Of a stretch of 64,000 bases of DNA, positions 45,733 through 55,061 are shown piece by piece. The position numbers and the translations under genes were made by a program. The notes beneath the pieces were generated by a model, which worked only from the letters and a program-made list of their open reading frames with translations, was not told the DNA's origin and did no database searches. Origin of the DNA: ZC4RG29 sp035304385 (GTDB taxonomy: Bacteria; Bacteroidota; Bacteroidia; Cytophagales; Cyclobacteriaceae); the NCBI GenBank assembly GCA_035304385.1, contig DATGQD010000058.1, positions 1 through 64,000 of the forward strand. The letters are read 5' to 3'. Numbering within the stretch: the first letter of the stretch is position 1; the number at the start of each line of letters is the position of its first letter.

Positions 45733-45877
45733 GATCGGTCTCAAATCCCTGGTTCTCGCGCGATTTTCAACCTTAAAGATGCCCAATGGTGACGAATAGT
45801 TTTAGCCGTCAGGCCTTTTTTTGGCGGTCGGGGCCTGATTGACGAGGTGCTGAAAGGCCGCCGCAAGCGCATTATGC

Positions 45878-45885
45878 TATCTTTG
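45878..45885 (+). promoter_or_regulatory. Candidate -7 element abutting the methyltransferase start
   Basis: TATCTTTG, a perfect TAnnTTTG, ends 10 bases before the ATG at 45896. The transcript would have a leader of only a few bases. Confidence 0.45.
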
Positions 45886-45895
45886 TCGCTCGATA

Positions 45896-46681
45896 ATGAA
45901 GAAACTGATCTCCTTGCTGATCCGGTTTGTCCCACGCAAGTACCTGCAACGTGTGGCGAGCCCTGGCATGCGACTGGTAGGGCTGTTCTACACCGGCAAC
46001 AATGTCGCCTGTCCCGTATGCGGGCGTCGCTACAGAAAATTTCTTCCGTATGGCCGCGTAAGACCCCGCGCCAACGCGCTCTGTCCCGGATGCCTTTCGC
46101 TCGAACGCCACCGCCTGATGTGGTTGTACCTTGAGCAGACAACCGATTTCTTCAAACGCCCCTTGCAGGTATTGCACTTTGCTCCCGAGGCTTGTTTCGT
46201 CAATCGCTTCCGGTCGATTCACGGCGAAAGATACGTTACCGCGGACATTGAATCACCCCTCGCCCAACTCAAAATCGATATCCATAAAATACCGTTGCCT
46301 GACAATTCCTTCGATGTGGTGCTGTGCAACCACGTTCTCGAACATGTCGACGACGACATTCAGGCTATGCGCGAATTATATCGTGTACTTAAACCGGGAG
46401 GGTTTGCCATCCTGCAGGTTCCTTTCTTCAACCCGATACCTGATACCACGACCGGCGACGCTTCGGTTACAGATCCCGCCGAACGCGAAAGACGCTATGG
46501 CCAACGTGATCACGTGCGACGTTACGGTAAAGACTACCCATCGCGAATAGCAAGCGCGGGCTTCGTACCTGTCGCCGATGATTTCGTCGACCACCTTCCG
46601 GAAGAGACACGACGCAGGCATGGTTTGGTTGGCGGGGAAACGATTTACAGAGGAGAAAAAACCGGGATCACGGATCGGTAA
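45896..46681 (+). CDS. Class I SAM methyltransferase with zinc ribbon
   Basis: A 261-residue protein with an N-terminal zinc-ribbon-like part (CPVC near residue 38 and CPGC near 65, within CPGCLSLERHR) and a Rossmann methyltransferase domain from about 85. The SAM-binding region is atypical (LHFAPEACF), with acidic residue later (ADIESPL) and the motif DVVLCNHVLEHV near 140. It likely methylates a small molecule or glycan. Substrate is unknown. A perfect TATCTTTG lies just before its start. Confidence 0.82.
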   Translation: MKKLISLLIRFVPRKYLQRVASPGMRLVGLFYTGNNVACPVCGRRYRKFLPYGRVRPRANALCPGCLSLERHRLMWLYLEQTTDFFKRPLQVLHFAPEACFVNRFRSIHGERYVTADIESPLAQLKIDIHKIPLPDNSFDVVLCNHVLEHVDDDIQAMRELYRVLKPGGFAILQVPFFNPIPDTTTGDASVTDPAERERRYGQRDHVRRYGKDYPSRIASAGFVPVADDFVDHLPEETRRRHGLVGGETIYRGEKTGITDR

Positions 46682-46699
46682 TTCCCTTATACTTACCCT

Positions 46700-46855
46700 A
46701 TGTCTCGCAAAGAACCCGGCACGCCGTATGTGCTCATAGACCTGGATAAGGTTGAAGCGAACATTCAACGGCTGCAGCGGTACCTCGACAATCTACCCTT
46801 GTTTCTCCAGCACTTCCATGACTTCGCGCACCGCCTTGCGGCTCGCTTCCAGTAG
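46700..46855 (+). pseudogene. 5-prime remnant of a D-threonine-aldolase-like gene
   Basis: An ATG-initiated 51-codon frame. The first 33 residues include TPYVLIDLDKVEANIQRLQRY, which matches the start of DSD1/D-threonine-aldolase-type PLP enzymes (alanine racemase N-terminal fold). After about 46797 the sequence changes abruptly to the complement of the mdh 3-prime end and reaches a TAG. The rest of the enzyme, including the lysine that binds PLP, is not in the window. It looks like a deletion remnant. Confidence 0.6.
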
Positions 46856-47722
46856 TGCCTTTTCCTCTGCGTTAAGGTCGAGTTCGATGATTTTTTCGAT
46901 GCCGTTGCGCCCCAGGATCACGGGCACGCCCAGGTAGCAATCGCTGATGCCGTATTCGCCTTCCAGCTTCACGCATACGGGGAATACCCTGCGTTGATCG
47001 CGAACGATGGCTTCCACCATCTGTGCTGCGGCGGAGCCGGGTGCATACCATGCCGACGTTCCCATCAACTTGACCAGTTCGCCACCGCCGACTTTCGTAC
47101 GCTCCAGGATGGCGGTGAGCTTGTCTTTGTCGATAAGTTCTGTAACCGGAATGCCACCGACAGTGGTGTAGCGTGGTAGGGGCACCATCGTGTCGCCGTG
47201 TCCTCCCATGAGTACCGCCTGAATATCCTTCGGTGAAACATTGAGTGCTTCAGCAAGGAACGCACGGTAGCGAGCGGTGTCCAGAATACCGGCCATGCCC
47301 ATCACGCGTGCGCGCGGGAAGCCGGAAGTGATGTGCGCCTGGTAGGTCATGACATCAAGCGGGTTGGACACCACAATAATGATAGCGTCGGGAGAATGCC
47401 GAATTACGTTTTCAGTAACCGACTTCACGATACCGGCGTTGGTGCCGATGAGGTCGTCTCGGCTCATGCCCGGCTTACGCGGAAGACCGGACGTAATTAC
47501 GACAACCTCAGATCCTGCCGTTTTTGAATAGTCGTTGGTAACACCAATCGTGCGGGAATCATACAGGTTAATCGGCGCCTTCTGCCATATATCCAGGGAC
47601 TTTCCTTCAGCAAGTCCTTCTTTAATGTCTACTACAACGATTTCATTGGCAATCTCGCGGTAGGCAAGTACGTCAGCGCAGGTTGCGCCCACATTGCCAG
47701 CACCGACAACTGTAATTTTCAT
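46793..47722 (-). CDS. mdh: Malate dehydrogenase
   Basis: A 309-residue NAD-dependent enzyme of the LDH-like MDH group that interconverts malate and oxaloacetate in the TCA cycle. The NAD-binding GAGNVG is at 7-12, the substrate Arg-rich loop LPRKPGMSRDDL near 80-91, and the catalytic His in MGGHGDTM near 174. The full domain reaches the expected C-terminus, so the adjacent deletion did not cut it. A TAAATTTTG sequence lies 8 bases before its ATG. Confidence 0.96.
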   Translation of the reverse strand: MKITVVGAGNVGATCADVLAYREIANEIVVVDIKEGLAEGKSLDIWQKAPINLYDSRTIGVTNDYSKTAGSEVVVITSGLPRKPGMSRDDLIGTNAGIVKSVTENVIRHSPDAIIIVVSNPLDVMTYQAHITSGFPRARVMGMAGILDTARYRAFLAEALNVSPKDIQAVLMGGHGDTMVPLPRYTTVGGIPVTELIDKDKLTAILERTKVGGGELVKLMGTSAWYAPGSAAAQMVEAIVRDQRRVFPVCVKLEGEYGISDCYLGVPVILGRNGIEKIIELDLNAEEKALLEASRKAVREVMEVLEKQG

Positions 47723-47812
47723 GAGTGCACAAAATTTAGGTAAGCGGATAAGGTCTTTTGAACGGCCGCCAATTTAGGACAGCCCGGGGGAATATGGAAA
47801 TTAATTTTGCAG

Positions 47813-49138
47813 TCACTGACCGGCCGATTGAACACGAAGCACGAGAGCCCGCCGGGTACCATCAGTTACCTTCACTTTGTCTGATAACCGAAAGCCGGCA
47901 ACCCAGACGATCTCTCCCCCCGATTCCACGACGGTCACATCGTGTTTAGCCGCCCGGGACACTTTTTCGTCGACCAGGAAATCGCTAACCTTTTTATGTT
48001 GCTTCATTCCCAGGGGGACAAAACGGTCGCCTTCACGCCACCTGCGCCAAACGAGAGGAAAGGAGACCTTCTCGAGGTCCATCATCGCAATTGACGGAGG
48101 CGTTCGCACATCATCACCGGGCTCTGCAATGTCCAGGGTCAGCGTCTGACGGGCCAGATGGGCTACCCGGGTGTCTTCGCCAACCGTTACCTGCTCTTCT
48201 TTTTCGCCCGGCGGGACACCCACAATAAGTTCATTGCGTCCTACGGTAACCTGGTGCGTGCGAGACAGGAATATTGCACCGGGTTGACGTACTTCTGCCA
48301 TGGCCCTGCACTGATCGAAATTGAAGCCGAGGTCTTTCAACAACTCCCAGATCACCACCGGTGCATGGGGTGTCTCTCCCAATTCCGTAAGCCGAATATG
48401 AACATGGGTGCCATCGTAATACATGTTGCGGACGCTGAAATCGTGCAGATGGGTTCGGGCAAAACGATGTGCTCCACGAAGGCGCACAAGGGTATCGGAG
48501 AAGGTTGCTTCCAGGTTAGGGTTTATCTCACGCAATACCGGGATAACGTTGTGCCGGATCAAATTGCGCTGATAGTCGTCCGTTGCATTCGACGCATCTT
48601 CACGCCACTGTAACGATGCGCCGCGGGCAAATGCTTCCAGTTGTTCACGGGAGGCAAACAACATAGGCCGAACAAAGCGATTCTGACGAAGCGGAATACC
48701 TGTGAGTCCGTCGATGCCGGTTCCTCGTGTAAGATTGAGTAAGATCGTTTCCAGGGCATCGTTAAGGTGATGCGCCGTCGCGACAAAATCGTATTGGTAT
48801 TCGCGAACAACTTCTTCCAGCCATTCGTTGCGGAGGCTGCGTGCAGCCATCTGTATGGAGATACCTTGAGCGGCGGCAACGCTTTCGGTGGCGAAGCGGG
48901 TAGTATGGTACGGCATCCCCAGATCGCTGGCAAGCGCCTTCACAAAGGCTTCATCTCCATCTGACGCCTTACCTCTGAGGCTGAAGTTACAGTGCGCGAT
49001 GCCGGCGGAGAATCCGGCCTGATGGAACAAGTGGGCCATCACGGTAGAGTCGAGCCCTCCGCTGACGGCAAGAAGTATCCGGTGTTCCTTCCGGAACAGC
49101 TGGTTCTTGCGTATGTGCTCCAGGAAGCGTTCCAGCAT
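47813..49138 (-). CDS. tilS: tRNA(Ile)-lysidine synthetase
   Basis: A 441-residue ATP-pyrophosphatase that converts C34 of the AUA-reading tRNA-Ile to lysidine, an essential step. The PP-loop SGGLDS is at 26-31; GKASDGDEAFVKALA follows near 65. The C-terminal domain recognises the tRNA. The ATG at 49138 gives the family start just before the first helix; the frame upstream overlaps the promoter and the divergent gene. A perfect TACATTTG lies 3 bases before the ATG. Confidence 0.94.
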   Translation of the reverse strand: MLERFLEHIRKNQLFRKEHRILLAVSGGLDSTVMAHLFHQAGFSAGIAHCNFSLRGKASDGDEAFVKALASDLGMPYHTTRFATESVAAAQGISIQMAARSLRNEWLEEVVREYQYDFVATAHHLNDALETILLNLTRGTGIDGLTGIPLRQNRFVRPMLFASREQLEAFARGASLQWREDASNATDDYQRNLIRHNVIPVLREINPNLEATFSDTLVRLRGAHRFARTHLHDFSVRNMYYDGTHVHIRLTELGETPHAPVVIWELLKDLGFNFDQCRAMAEVRQPGAIFLSRTHQVTVGRNELIVGVPPGEKEEQVTVGEDTRVAHLARQTLTLDIAEPGDDVRTPPSIAMMDLEKVSFPLVWRRWREGDRFVPLGMKQHKKVSDFLVDEKVSRAAKHDVTVVESGGEIVWVAGFRLSDKVKVTDGTRRALVLRVQSAGQ

Positions 49139-49141
49139 GGC

Positions 49142-49149
49142 CAAATGTA
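49142..49149 (-). promoter_or_regulatory. Candidate -7 element directly before tilS
   Basis: The minus strand reads TACATTTG, a perfect TAnnTTTG, 3 bases before the ATG at 49138. With TTTG 23 bases further upstream the spacing is slightly long. A start from this site would give a leaderless transcript. Confidence 0.4.
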
Positions 49150-49250
49150 CCAAAATACAGGCGTGCGCGGCCCAAAATTTGCATGGTAACGCTGCGGACA
49201 CCGGCTGTCCTGATTTCTATATTTACCAGAACACCGTAGCTTGCGCTGAA

Positions 49251-50819
49251 ATGAAGGCGACTGCCGAGATACCTTTTTTATTTGCCGGGGGTGCCGCCCG
49301 CCTGGCATTCACGGTCGCGTGTCTGCTATGGGCCACGACAGCACTTGCGCAGCAGAACGTTAAGCTGGAACACGCCGATCAACTGAGTTTCGAGCGGGAG
49401 AAGGGCTACCAGAAGCTTACCGGCAATGTAGTCTTTACACAAAATCAGACGACGATCTATTGCGACTCCGCGTACCTGTACAAGGAGCAAAACTCCGTCG
49501 AAGCTTTCGGAAGGGTTCGTATCACAGAAGGCGATTCGGTGACGGTTACGAGTCGCAGGCTGGAGTACGATGGAAACGCCAAGAAGGCCCGGCTGCGCAA
49601 CAATGTTGTATTCGTCAAGCTGGGAACAGCGACGTTGTACACCGACCAGCTCGACTACGACCGACCCGCCAACATCGCATACTATTACGACGGAGGAAAA
49701 CTCGTCGACTCTATCAATACGCTTACGAGTGTCAGGGGTTACTATGACGTAAACAGCAACCTCGCTTCCTTCAAGCGCGACGTACACGTGGTGAATCCTG
49801 ACTACACGATGACATCGGATAGCCTTCAATATAATTCGCGCACAAAGGTGGTTTACTTCCGAACGCCGACAACGGCGGTAGACAAAGAAGGACGCACCTT
49901 TATCTATGAGGGTGGAGAGTATAATACCATAACCAAACACTCGGACTTCAGCGAAGGCGTGGCCGAATCGCCCAGCTATCAACTCAGCGGCAACGACTGG
50001 CGGCTGGACCGGGCCCGACAGCTCTACCAGGTGCGCGGCGACGTGGAGATGGTGTCTAAGGATGAGGATCTCATCATCTATTGTCAGGCAGCCGATTATT
50101 ACAAAAACGAGGAGATCACCAAGGTGTACGACAACGCGTGGGTCGCCAAGGTCACGAATGACCAGGATACGCTCTTTATCACCGCCGACACATTGGTTTC
50201 CATCGACAGCGACATCCCCGAAAACAAGCGGTTGCTGGCCTATCACAACGTGAAGATCTTTAAGAAGGACATGCAGGGCGTGGCGGATTCACTGGTGTAC
50301 ATCTCTGCCGACTCCACCATCCATTTTTATCGCGATCCTGTGCTCTGGAATACGGGGAACCAGATGACGGCGGATTCGGTCAGCATGCTGATCGAAAACA
50401 ATACGATCAGTAAGATCTTCCTCGTGCGCAATGCCTTTGTGGTCTCCGAAGATACCCTGGGCAATTTCAACCAGATCAAAGGCCGTGACATGACCGCTGG
50501 CTTCGATGGGGGTACCATTCAGCAAGTGATCGTCAGGGGTAACGGGGAAAGCCTTTATTTTGTCTTCGACGAGGATGACCTGACCTTTACAGGGATCAAT
50601 CGCATCATCTGCAGCAATATCCTTATCCGCTTCCAGGAGGGCCAGGTATACGACCTCAACTTTTACGTGCAGCCCGACGCCAGCTTTATCCCCCCGCACG
50701 AGCTTAAGGAGGACATGAAGACGCTCAAGGGCTTTTCATGGCGGGCAGACGTGCGCCCCACGCGCGACGATGTCGTCCCTGTTAAAAAAGCCGCCGCCGA
50801 TACACGAAAATCACCGTGA
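49251..50819 (+). CDS. OstA-like protein (LptA/LptD N-terminal type)
   Basis: A 522-residue exported beta-jellyroll protein of the OstA family found in Bacteroidetes. OstA-type domains bind the acyl chains of lipopolysaccharide and guide it across the periplasm. The signal peptide ends near residue 33 (TTALAQQ). Repeated strand units with Asp/Tyr-rich turns follow, for example YCDSAYLYKEQNS, EFDGNAKK-like and TMTSDSLQYNS. I chose the ATG at 49251 because it opens the signal peptide; the frame starts earlier inside tilS. Confidence 0.8.
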   Translation: MKATAEIPFLFAGGAARLAFTVACLLWATTALAQQNVKLEHADQLSFEREKGYQKLTGNVVFTQNQTTIYCDSAYLYKEQNSVEAFGRVRITEGDSVTVTSRRLEYDGNAKKARLRNNVVFVKLGTATLYTDQLDYDRPANIAYYYDGGKLVDSINTLTSVRGYYDVNSNLASFKRDVHVVNPDYTMTSDSLQYNSRTKVVYFRTPTTAVDKEGRTFIYEGGEYNTITKHSDFSEGVAESPSYQLSGNDWRLDRARQLYQVRGDVEMVSKDEDLIIYCQAADYYKNEEITKVYDNAWVAKVTNDQDTLFITADTLVSIDSDIPENKRLLAYHNVKIFKKDMQGVADSLVYISADSTIHFYRDPVLWNTGNQMTADSVSMLIENNTISKIFLVRNAFVVSEDTLGNFNQIKGRDMTAGFDGGTIQQVIVRGNGESLYFVFDEDDLTFTGINRIICSNILIRFQEGQVYDLNFYVQPDASFIPPHELKEDMKTLKGFSWRADVRPTRDDVVPVKKAAADTRKSP

Positions 50820-50925
50820 ACGGTATTGTCGCTGTTTTATTGCACTGCTTTTGTGAAATATCGTAAGTGGACTATGATTTTAGCCCGGAACGTGCTAAAT
50901 TTTGTACCCTACGATTGACTTTCCT

Positions 50926-51630
50926 ATGAGAGGTGCCGTCCTGCTGGTATGGTTGTGTGCGATGAGTTTTGAGCTGGCTGCCCAGGCTTTGGAAATAACT
51001 GGCATTCAGGATACTTACAAAGGCACAGTCGGCGAAGTCATCCACGCTCCGCTGCGGTTTGTGAACCGCTCCGACAGGCCCATCACCGTCTATTTGCGGA
51101 AATCGGGGGGACAGATCGGGACATCGCAGAAGAATTATTTCTGCCGGGGGGGCAATTGCCTGGATGGCGCTGTCCAGGATATGGTACTCAAACTTGAACC
51201 GGGCCAATCCCTCACCGACCTGGAAGTAATCCTGGAGGGAGGACTTGTTCCGGGGGTCAGCACCATCCATTATACGGCTGTCAACCGCGCAAATCCCTCC
51301 GAAATAATAGAGTTCGACCTCAACTTTGACGTCGGGGAACGCGAACGACGGTCGACCATATACAATTCCCGATATATCACCGTACAGGATGTATACCCGA
51401 ACCCCGCGTCGGATCACGCCTTCGTCGACTACCGCCTCCTGCAGGACCAGGTAGCTGCCCGCATCGTGGTTCACAGCGTTCTGGGCAACATTATGGGAGA
51501 ATACGAGCTCTCGACGTTTGAAAGCCAGGCGAAGATCCTTACCGGAAACCTCAACGCCGGGATTTATTTTTACACCCTGTATGTCGACGGCGAGGCCGTA
51601 ATGACCCGTAAGCTTATCGTGAAGCGCTAA
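50926..51630 (+). CDS. Small T9SS-targeted secreted protein
   Basis: A 234-residue secreted protein of unknown function. The signal peptide ends near LAAQ (residue 20). The middle is an immunoglobulin-like beta domain with one disulfide-like Cys pair (CRGGNC near 75-80). The C-terminal 80 residues form a type IX secretion targeting domain: VYPNPASDHAFVDYRL begins it and MTRKLIVKR ends it. It would be exported across the outer membrane by T9SS and kept at or released from the surface. Confidence 0.78.
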   Translation: MRGAVLLVWLCAMSFELAAQALEITGIQDTYKGTVGEVIHAPLRFVNRSDRPITVYLRKSGGQIGTSQKNYFCRGGNCLDGAVQDMVLKLEPGQSLTDLEVILEGGLVPGVSTIHYTAVNRANPSEIIEFDLNFDVGERERRSTIYNSRYITVQDVYPNPASDHAFVDYRLLQDQVAARIVVHSVLGNIMGEYELSTFESQAKILTGNLNAGIYFYTLYVDGEAVMTRKLIVKR

Positions 51631-51701
51631 TTTTCTGCTGGAAATACACCTTTTTCGCCATTTCAGCCATCATTTCTTGAATCCCGGCCCGTTGATTTGC
51701 G

Positions 51702-51733
51702 TTTTACAGAACCGGTCGGAACCACTATATTTG
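51702..51733 (+). promoter_or_regulatory. Candidate promoter of the bamD operon
   Basis: TTTT at 51702-51705, a 20-base spacer and TATATTTG at 51726-51733, 7 bases before the ATG at 51741. The -7 element is perfect, the upstream element one base off. The 5-prime leader would be very short. Confidence 0.5.
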
Positions 51734-51740
51734 CGGGCTT

Positions 51741-52556
51741 ATGCGTAAAATTTTCGGCTTTTTACTGGTAGTTGCCATCCTGGCGCTTGCAAGCGGATGC
51801 GGACAGTTCAGGAGAATTGAGAAAAACCCCGACTGGCGCGTGAAATACGAGGGTGCCATGAACTATTACGCGAAGGAGGACTACTACAAGGCCGCCACGC
51901 TATTTGAACAGATACTTCCCATCGTCCGGGGGCTGCCTGAAGGCGAAAAAGTGCAATTTCACCTGGCTTACTGCCAGTATCATGAGAAACTGTACCTTCT
52001 GGCCTCAGACCAGTTCAAGACCTTTTATGAGACCTATGGCCGCAGTCCCATGGTAGAGGAAGCCCGTTTTATGGCCGCCTATTCGCTGTACGTGCATTCC
52101 CCATCGTACAATCTGGACCAAAACAGTAGTATCCAGGCGATGACGGCCATGCAGGAGTTTTTGAATCGCTACCCCGACAGCAAGTTTCTCGATCAGGCTG
52201 TGAAAGCCATCGAGGACATGCAGCAAAAACTCGAACGGAAGGGCTTCGAAAACGCCCGGCAATACTATAAGATGCGGAACTATAAGGCCGCCATTGTGGC
52301 GTTGGGCAACTTCAAACTGAATTTTCCGGACTCAAAATACCTGGAAGAGGCCCACTACCTGATCGTAGTATCGCAGTATGAACTCGCTGAACAGAGCGTA
52401 TACAGCCGTCAGGAGGAACGATATGGTGAAGTAATCGAGTTATACAAGCAGCTCGTCGACAAGTACCCGAACAGCACATTTCTTCGCGAAGCGGAAAAAA
52501 TGTACAGCGACAGCCTGCAAAAACTGAGTAAGTTCAAAAGTCAAAATAATTCCTAA
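51741..52556 (+). CDS. bamD: Outer membrane protein assembly factor BamD
   Basis: A 271-residue lipoprotein with TPR-like helical repeats. The lipobox Cys is at 20 (ASGC). BamD docks BamA and helps fold outer membrane beta-barrels. Typical repeat units such as YAKEDYYKAATLFEQIL and LASDQFKTFYETY are present. It starts a run of six co-directional genes that is common in Bacteroidetes genomes. Confidence 0.9.
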   Translation: MRKIFGFLLVVAILALASGCGQFRRIEKNPDWRVKYEGAMNYYAKEDYYKAATLFEQILPIVRGLPEGEKVQFHLAYCQYHEKLYLLASDQFKTFYETYGRSPMVEEARFMAAYSLYVHSPSYNLDQNSSIQAMTAMQEFLNRYPDSKFLDQAVKAIEDMQQKLERKGFENARQYYKMRNYKAAIVALGNFKLNFPDSKYLEEAHYLIVVSQYELAEQSVYSRQEERYGEVIELYKQLVDKYPNSTFLREAEKMYSDSLQKLSKFKSQNNS

Positions 52557-52570
52557 TAACAAAAAAGCAT

Positions 52571-52894
52571 ATGGCCATTCAATCGTCAATTGTTACAAGA
52601 GACATCGACAAGCTCGCAGCGCCCACTGGAAATATATACGAAAGTGTAGTCGTCATCTCCAAACGCGCAAAGCAGATTGCCGTTAACCTCAAGGAAGAAC
52701 TCAACAACAAGCTGGCGGAGTTTGCTACAACGGTGGATAACCTGGAGGAAGTATTCGAGAACCGCGAGCAGATCGAGATCTCTAAGTTCTACGAGCGCAT
52801 GCCGAAGCCGACCAGCACCGCGACGGAAGAATTCCTGGAAGGCAAGCTGAACTACCGCTACCGCAGCGAACTGGACGAAATCCCTGAAATCTGA
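52571..52894 (+). CDS. rpoZ: RNA polymerase omega subunit
   Basis: A 107-residue omega subunit of the Bacteroidetes type, which helps assemble RNA polymerase. The N-terminal core with NIYESVVVISKRAKQIAVNLKEEL is recognisable near residues 18-41. It lies 14 bases after bamD and 20 bases before coaBC. Confidence 0.9.
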   Translation: MAIQSSIVTRDIDKLAAPTGNIYESVVVISKRAKQIAVNLKEELNNKLAEFATTVDNLEEVFENREQIEISKFYERMPKPTSTATEEFLEGKLNYRYRSELDEIPEI

Positions 52895-52914
52895 AGGCGC
52901 ACCCGCCTTTGCGC

Positions 52915-54123
52915 ATGAGCGTTCTCGATGGCAGAAAGATCGTTCTCGGCGTATGCGGCAGCATCGCTGCATACAAGTCCGCAATGCTCACCCGCCTGCT
53001 GGTAAAGGCGGGCTGTTCGGTACGCGTAGTTATGACGCGCTCCGCCATCGACTTTGTCACGCCGCTCACCTTTTCAACGCTGTCGAAAAATCCGGTCGTC
53101 CACGAATTTATAAGTGACGAGGACGGCGGCTGGAACAACCATGTAGAACTCGGTCTATGGGCCGACGCAATGGTGGTGGCGCCGTGCAGCGCCAATACCC
53201 TTGCAAAGTTCGCAAACGGAATTTGCGACAACCTGCTCACGGCTGTATATCTCTCCGCCCGCTGCCCTGTGTTCCTGGCACCTGCCATGGACCTCGACAT
53301 GCTGGCCCATCCTTCCACCCGGAGCAACCTTGACCGATTACGATCTTTTGGCAACCGTCTGATCGACACCGCCTTCGGCGACCTCGCCAGCGGCCTTACC
53401 GGCGACGGCCGTATGGCAGAACCTGAGGACATCGTAAAAAACCTGGAGGACTTCTTTTCACGCGAGCAAAAGCTTCATGGCAAACACGCCCTCGTCACGG
53501 CGGGGCCCACGCACGAAGCCATCGACCCTGTGCGCTATATCGGAAACCGCTCTTCCGGCAAAATGGGCTTCGCCATCGCAGAAGCGTTGGCACGGCAGGG
53601 TGCAAAAGTAACCCTTGTCACCGGCCCGACCGACCTGCATACCAGCCACCCCCGAATTGACGTTACTCATGTGGTGTCGGCAGAGGAAATGTACGGGGCA
53701 TGTGTCTCGGTTTTTCACGAAATTGATATCGCCGTATTGGCTGCTGCCGTGGCCGACTATCGCCCTGCGGTACAGCACGACCAAAAAATGAAAAAGACAG
53801 CGGACGACACGACGCTGTCTTTGGTGCCTACGAAAGACATCGCAGCAACGCTGGGTGGAATGAAAAAGGATGGGCAGTTTGTTGTAGGATTTGCACTGGA
53901 AACCGAAAACGAGAAAGCCAACGCCATCGGCAAGCTTTCGAGCAAGAACCTGGATATGATCGTACTGAACTCGCTCCGCGATGAAGGAGCCGCGTTCGGT
54001 CATGACACCAACAAGGTCACCATCATTGACCGGCAGCAAAAGCCGGTGAGTCATGAGTTAAAGAGCAAAAAAGAAGTCGCGGAGGACATCGTCAATGCTA
54101 TTGTTGAAAGGATCATGGGCTAA
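52915..54123 (+). CDS. coaBC: Phosphopantothenoylcysteine decarboxylase/synthase
   Basis: A 402-residue bifunctional enzyme of coenzyme A synthesis. The N-terminal FMN-binding CoaC domain has GSIAAYKS near 15 and the catalytic His in NNHVELGLWADAMVVAPC near 75. The C-terminal CoaB domain has AGPTHEAIDPVR near 190 and KKTADDTT near 293. I took the ATG at 52915; a TTG two codons earlier is in frame. It is overlapped by 29 bases by the next gene. Confidence 0.94.
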   Translation: MSVLDGRKIVLGVCGSIAAYKSAMLTRLLVKAGCSVRVVMTRSAIDFVTPLTFSTLSKNPVVHEFISDEDGGWNNHVELGLWADAMVVAPCSANTLAKFANGICDNLLTAVYLSARCPVFLAPAMDLDMLAHPSTRSNLDRLRSFGNRLIDTAFGDLASGLTGDGRMAEPEDIVKNLEDFFSREQKLHGKHALVTAGPTHEAIDPVRYIGNRSSGKMGFAIAEALARQGAKVTLVTGPTDLHTSHPRIDVTHVVSAEEMYGACVSVFHEIDIAVLAAAVADYRPAVQHDQKMKKTADDTTLSLVPTKDIAATLGGMKKDGQFVVGFALETENEKANAIGKLSSKNLDMIVLNSLRDEGAAFGHDTNKVTIIDRQQKPVSHELKSKKEVAEDIVNAIVERIMG

Positions 54124-55012
54124 GTCGGGCTGGTTGCTTCTGCTGGCGCTTGCATCCGGTGTTGCTCAGGCCCAGGAGCTGAACTGCATCGTAAATATCA
54201 ACGCGGCACAGATCGCGACTTCAGATCGTGGAATTTTCGACGACATGAAGGCGTCGATCGAGCAATTCATGAACGGAAGGAAGTGGACGAACGATGCGTT
54301 CAGAAATCATGAAAAGATCGACTGCAGCCTGCTGATCACCATCACCAAGATGCCGGCGGTCGGCAACTTCAGCGCGTCAGTGCAAATTCAGTCGGCCCGA
54401 CCCATTTACAATACCAACTACACGTCATTGGTGTTCAATTTTGCCGACCGGGAATGGGAGTTTGAATACATCGAATCACTACCCCTGGAATACAACGACA
54501 ACGCGTTCACCACGAACCTCACTTCCATGCTGGCATTCTATGCGTACATAATCCTGGGGTTCGACTATGACACATTTAGCGACCTGGGCGGCACACCCTA
54601 CTTCCAACGCGCGCTGATGGTCGTCAATAACGCACAGCAATCGTTGCGGCCGGGCTGGCAGCAGCTTGGCAGCAACCGGAACCGTTATTGGCTGATTGAA
54701 AACATTATGAACCCGCAGATGCTGGAACTCCGCAAGGCGATGTACACCTATCACCGCCTCGGCCTCGATACGTTCACCAAAGATCCGGATAACAGCAGAA
54801 CCGTAATTCTGGACGGGCTGCGCAAGATTCTCGAAATCCGGGAGGTCAACCCCAACGCCATCCTCCTGATCAGTTTTCTCGACGCGAAGTCGAAGGAAGT
54901 AGCCAACGTTTTCTCTGATGGCAACATCCAAACCCGACGGCAGGCCTACGATGTCATCACAACCATCGACCCCACCAACAACGCCCTGTACGCTAAAATC
55001 ATTGAAAACTAG
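54095..55012 (+). CDS. DUF4835 family exported protein
   Basis: A 305-residue exported protein of the Bacteroidetes DUF4835 family. The signal peptide ends near AQAQ (residue 25-27). Typical Cys positions (Cys near 30 and near 76) and a DPTNNALY end are seen. The family is nearly always located between coaBC and recN, but its role is not known to me. It overlaps coaBC by 29 bases. Confidence 0.85.
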   Translation: MLLLKGSWAKSGWLLLLALASGVAQAQELNCIVNINAAQIATSDRGIFDDMKASIEQFMNGRKWTNDAFRNHEKIDCSLLITITKMPAVGNFSASVQIQSARPIYNTNYTSLVFNFADREWEFEYIESLPLEYNDNAFTTNLTSMLAFYAYIILGFDYDTFSDLGGTPYFQRALMVVNNAQQSLRPGWQQLGSNRNRYWLIENIMNPQMLELRKAMYTYHRLGLDTFTKDPDNSRTVILDGLRKILEIREVNPNAILLISFLDAKSKEVANVFSDGNIQTRRQAYDVITTIDPTNNALYAKIIEN

Positions 55013-55061
55013 CCTTTCAAATCGCCCGGTTTACGCTTATTTTTGACTGATACCCGTCGAC

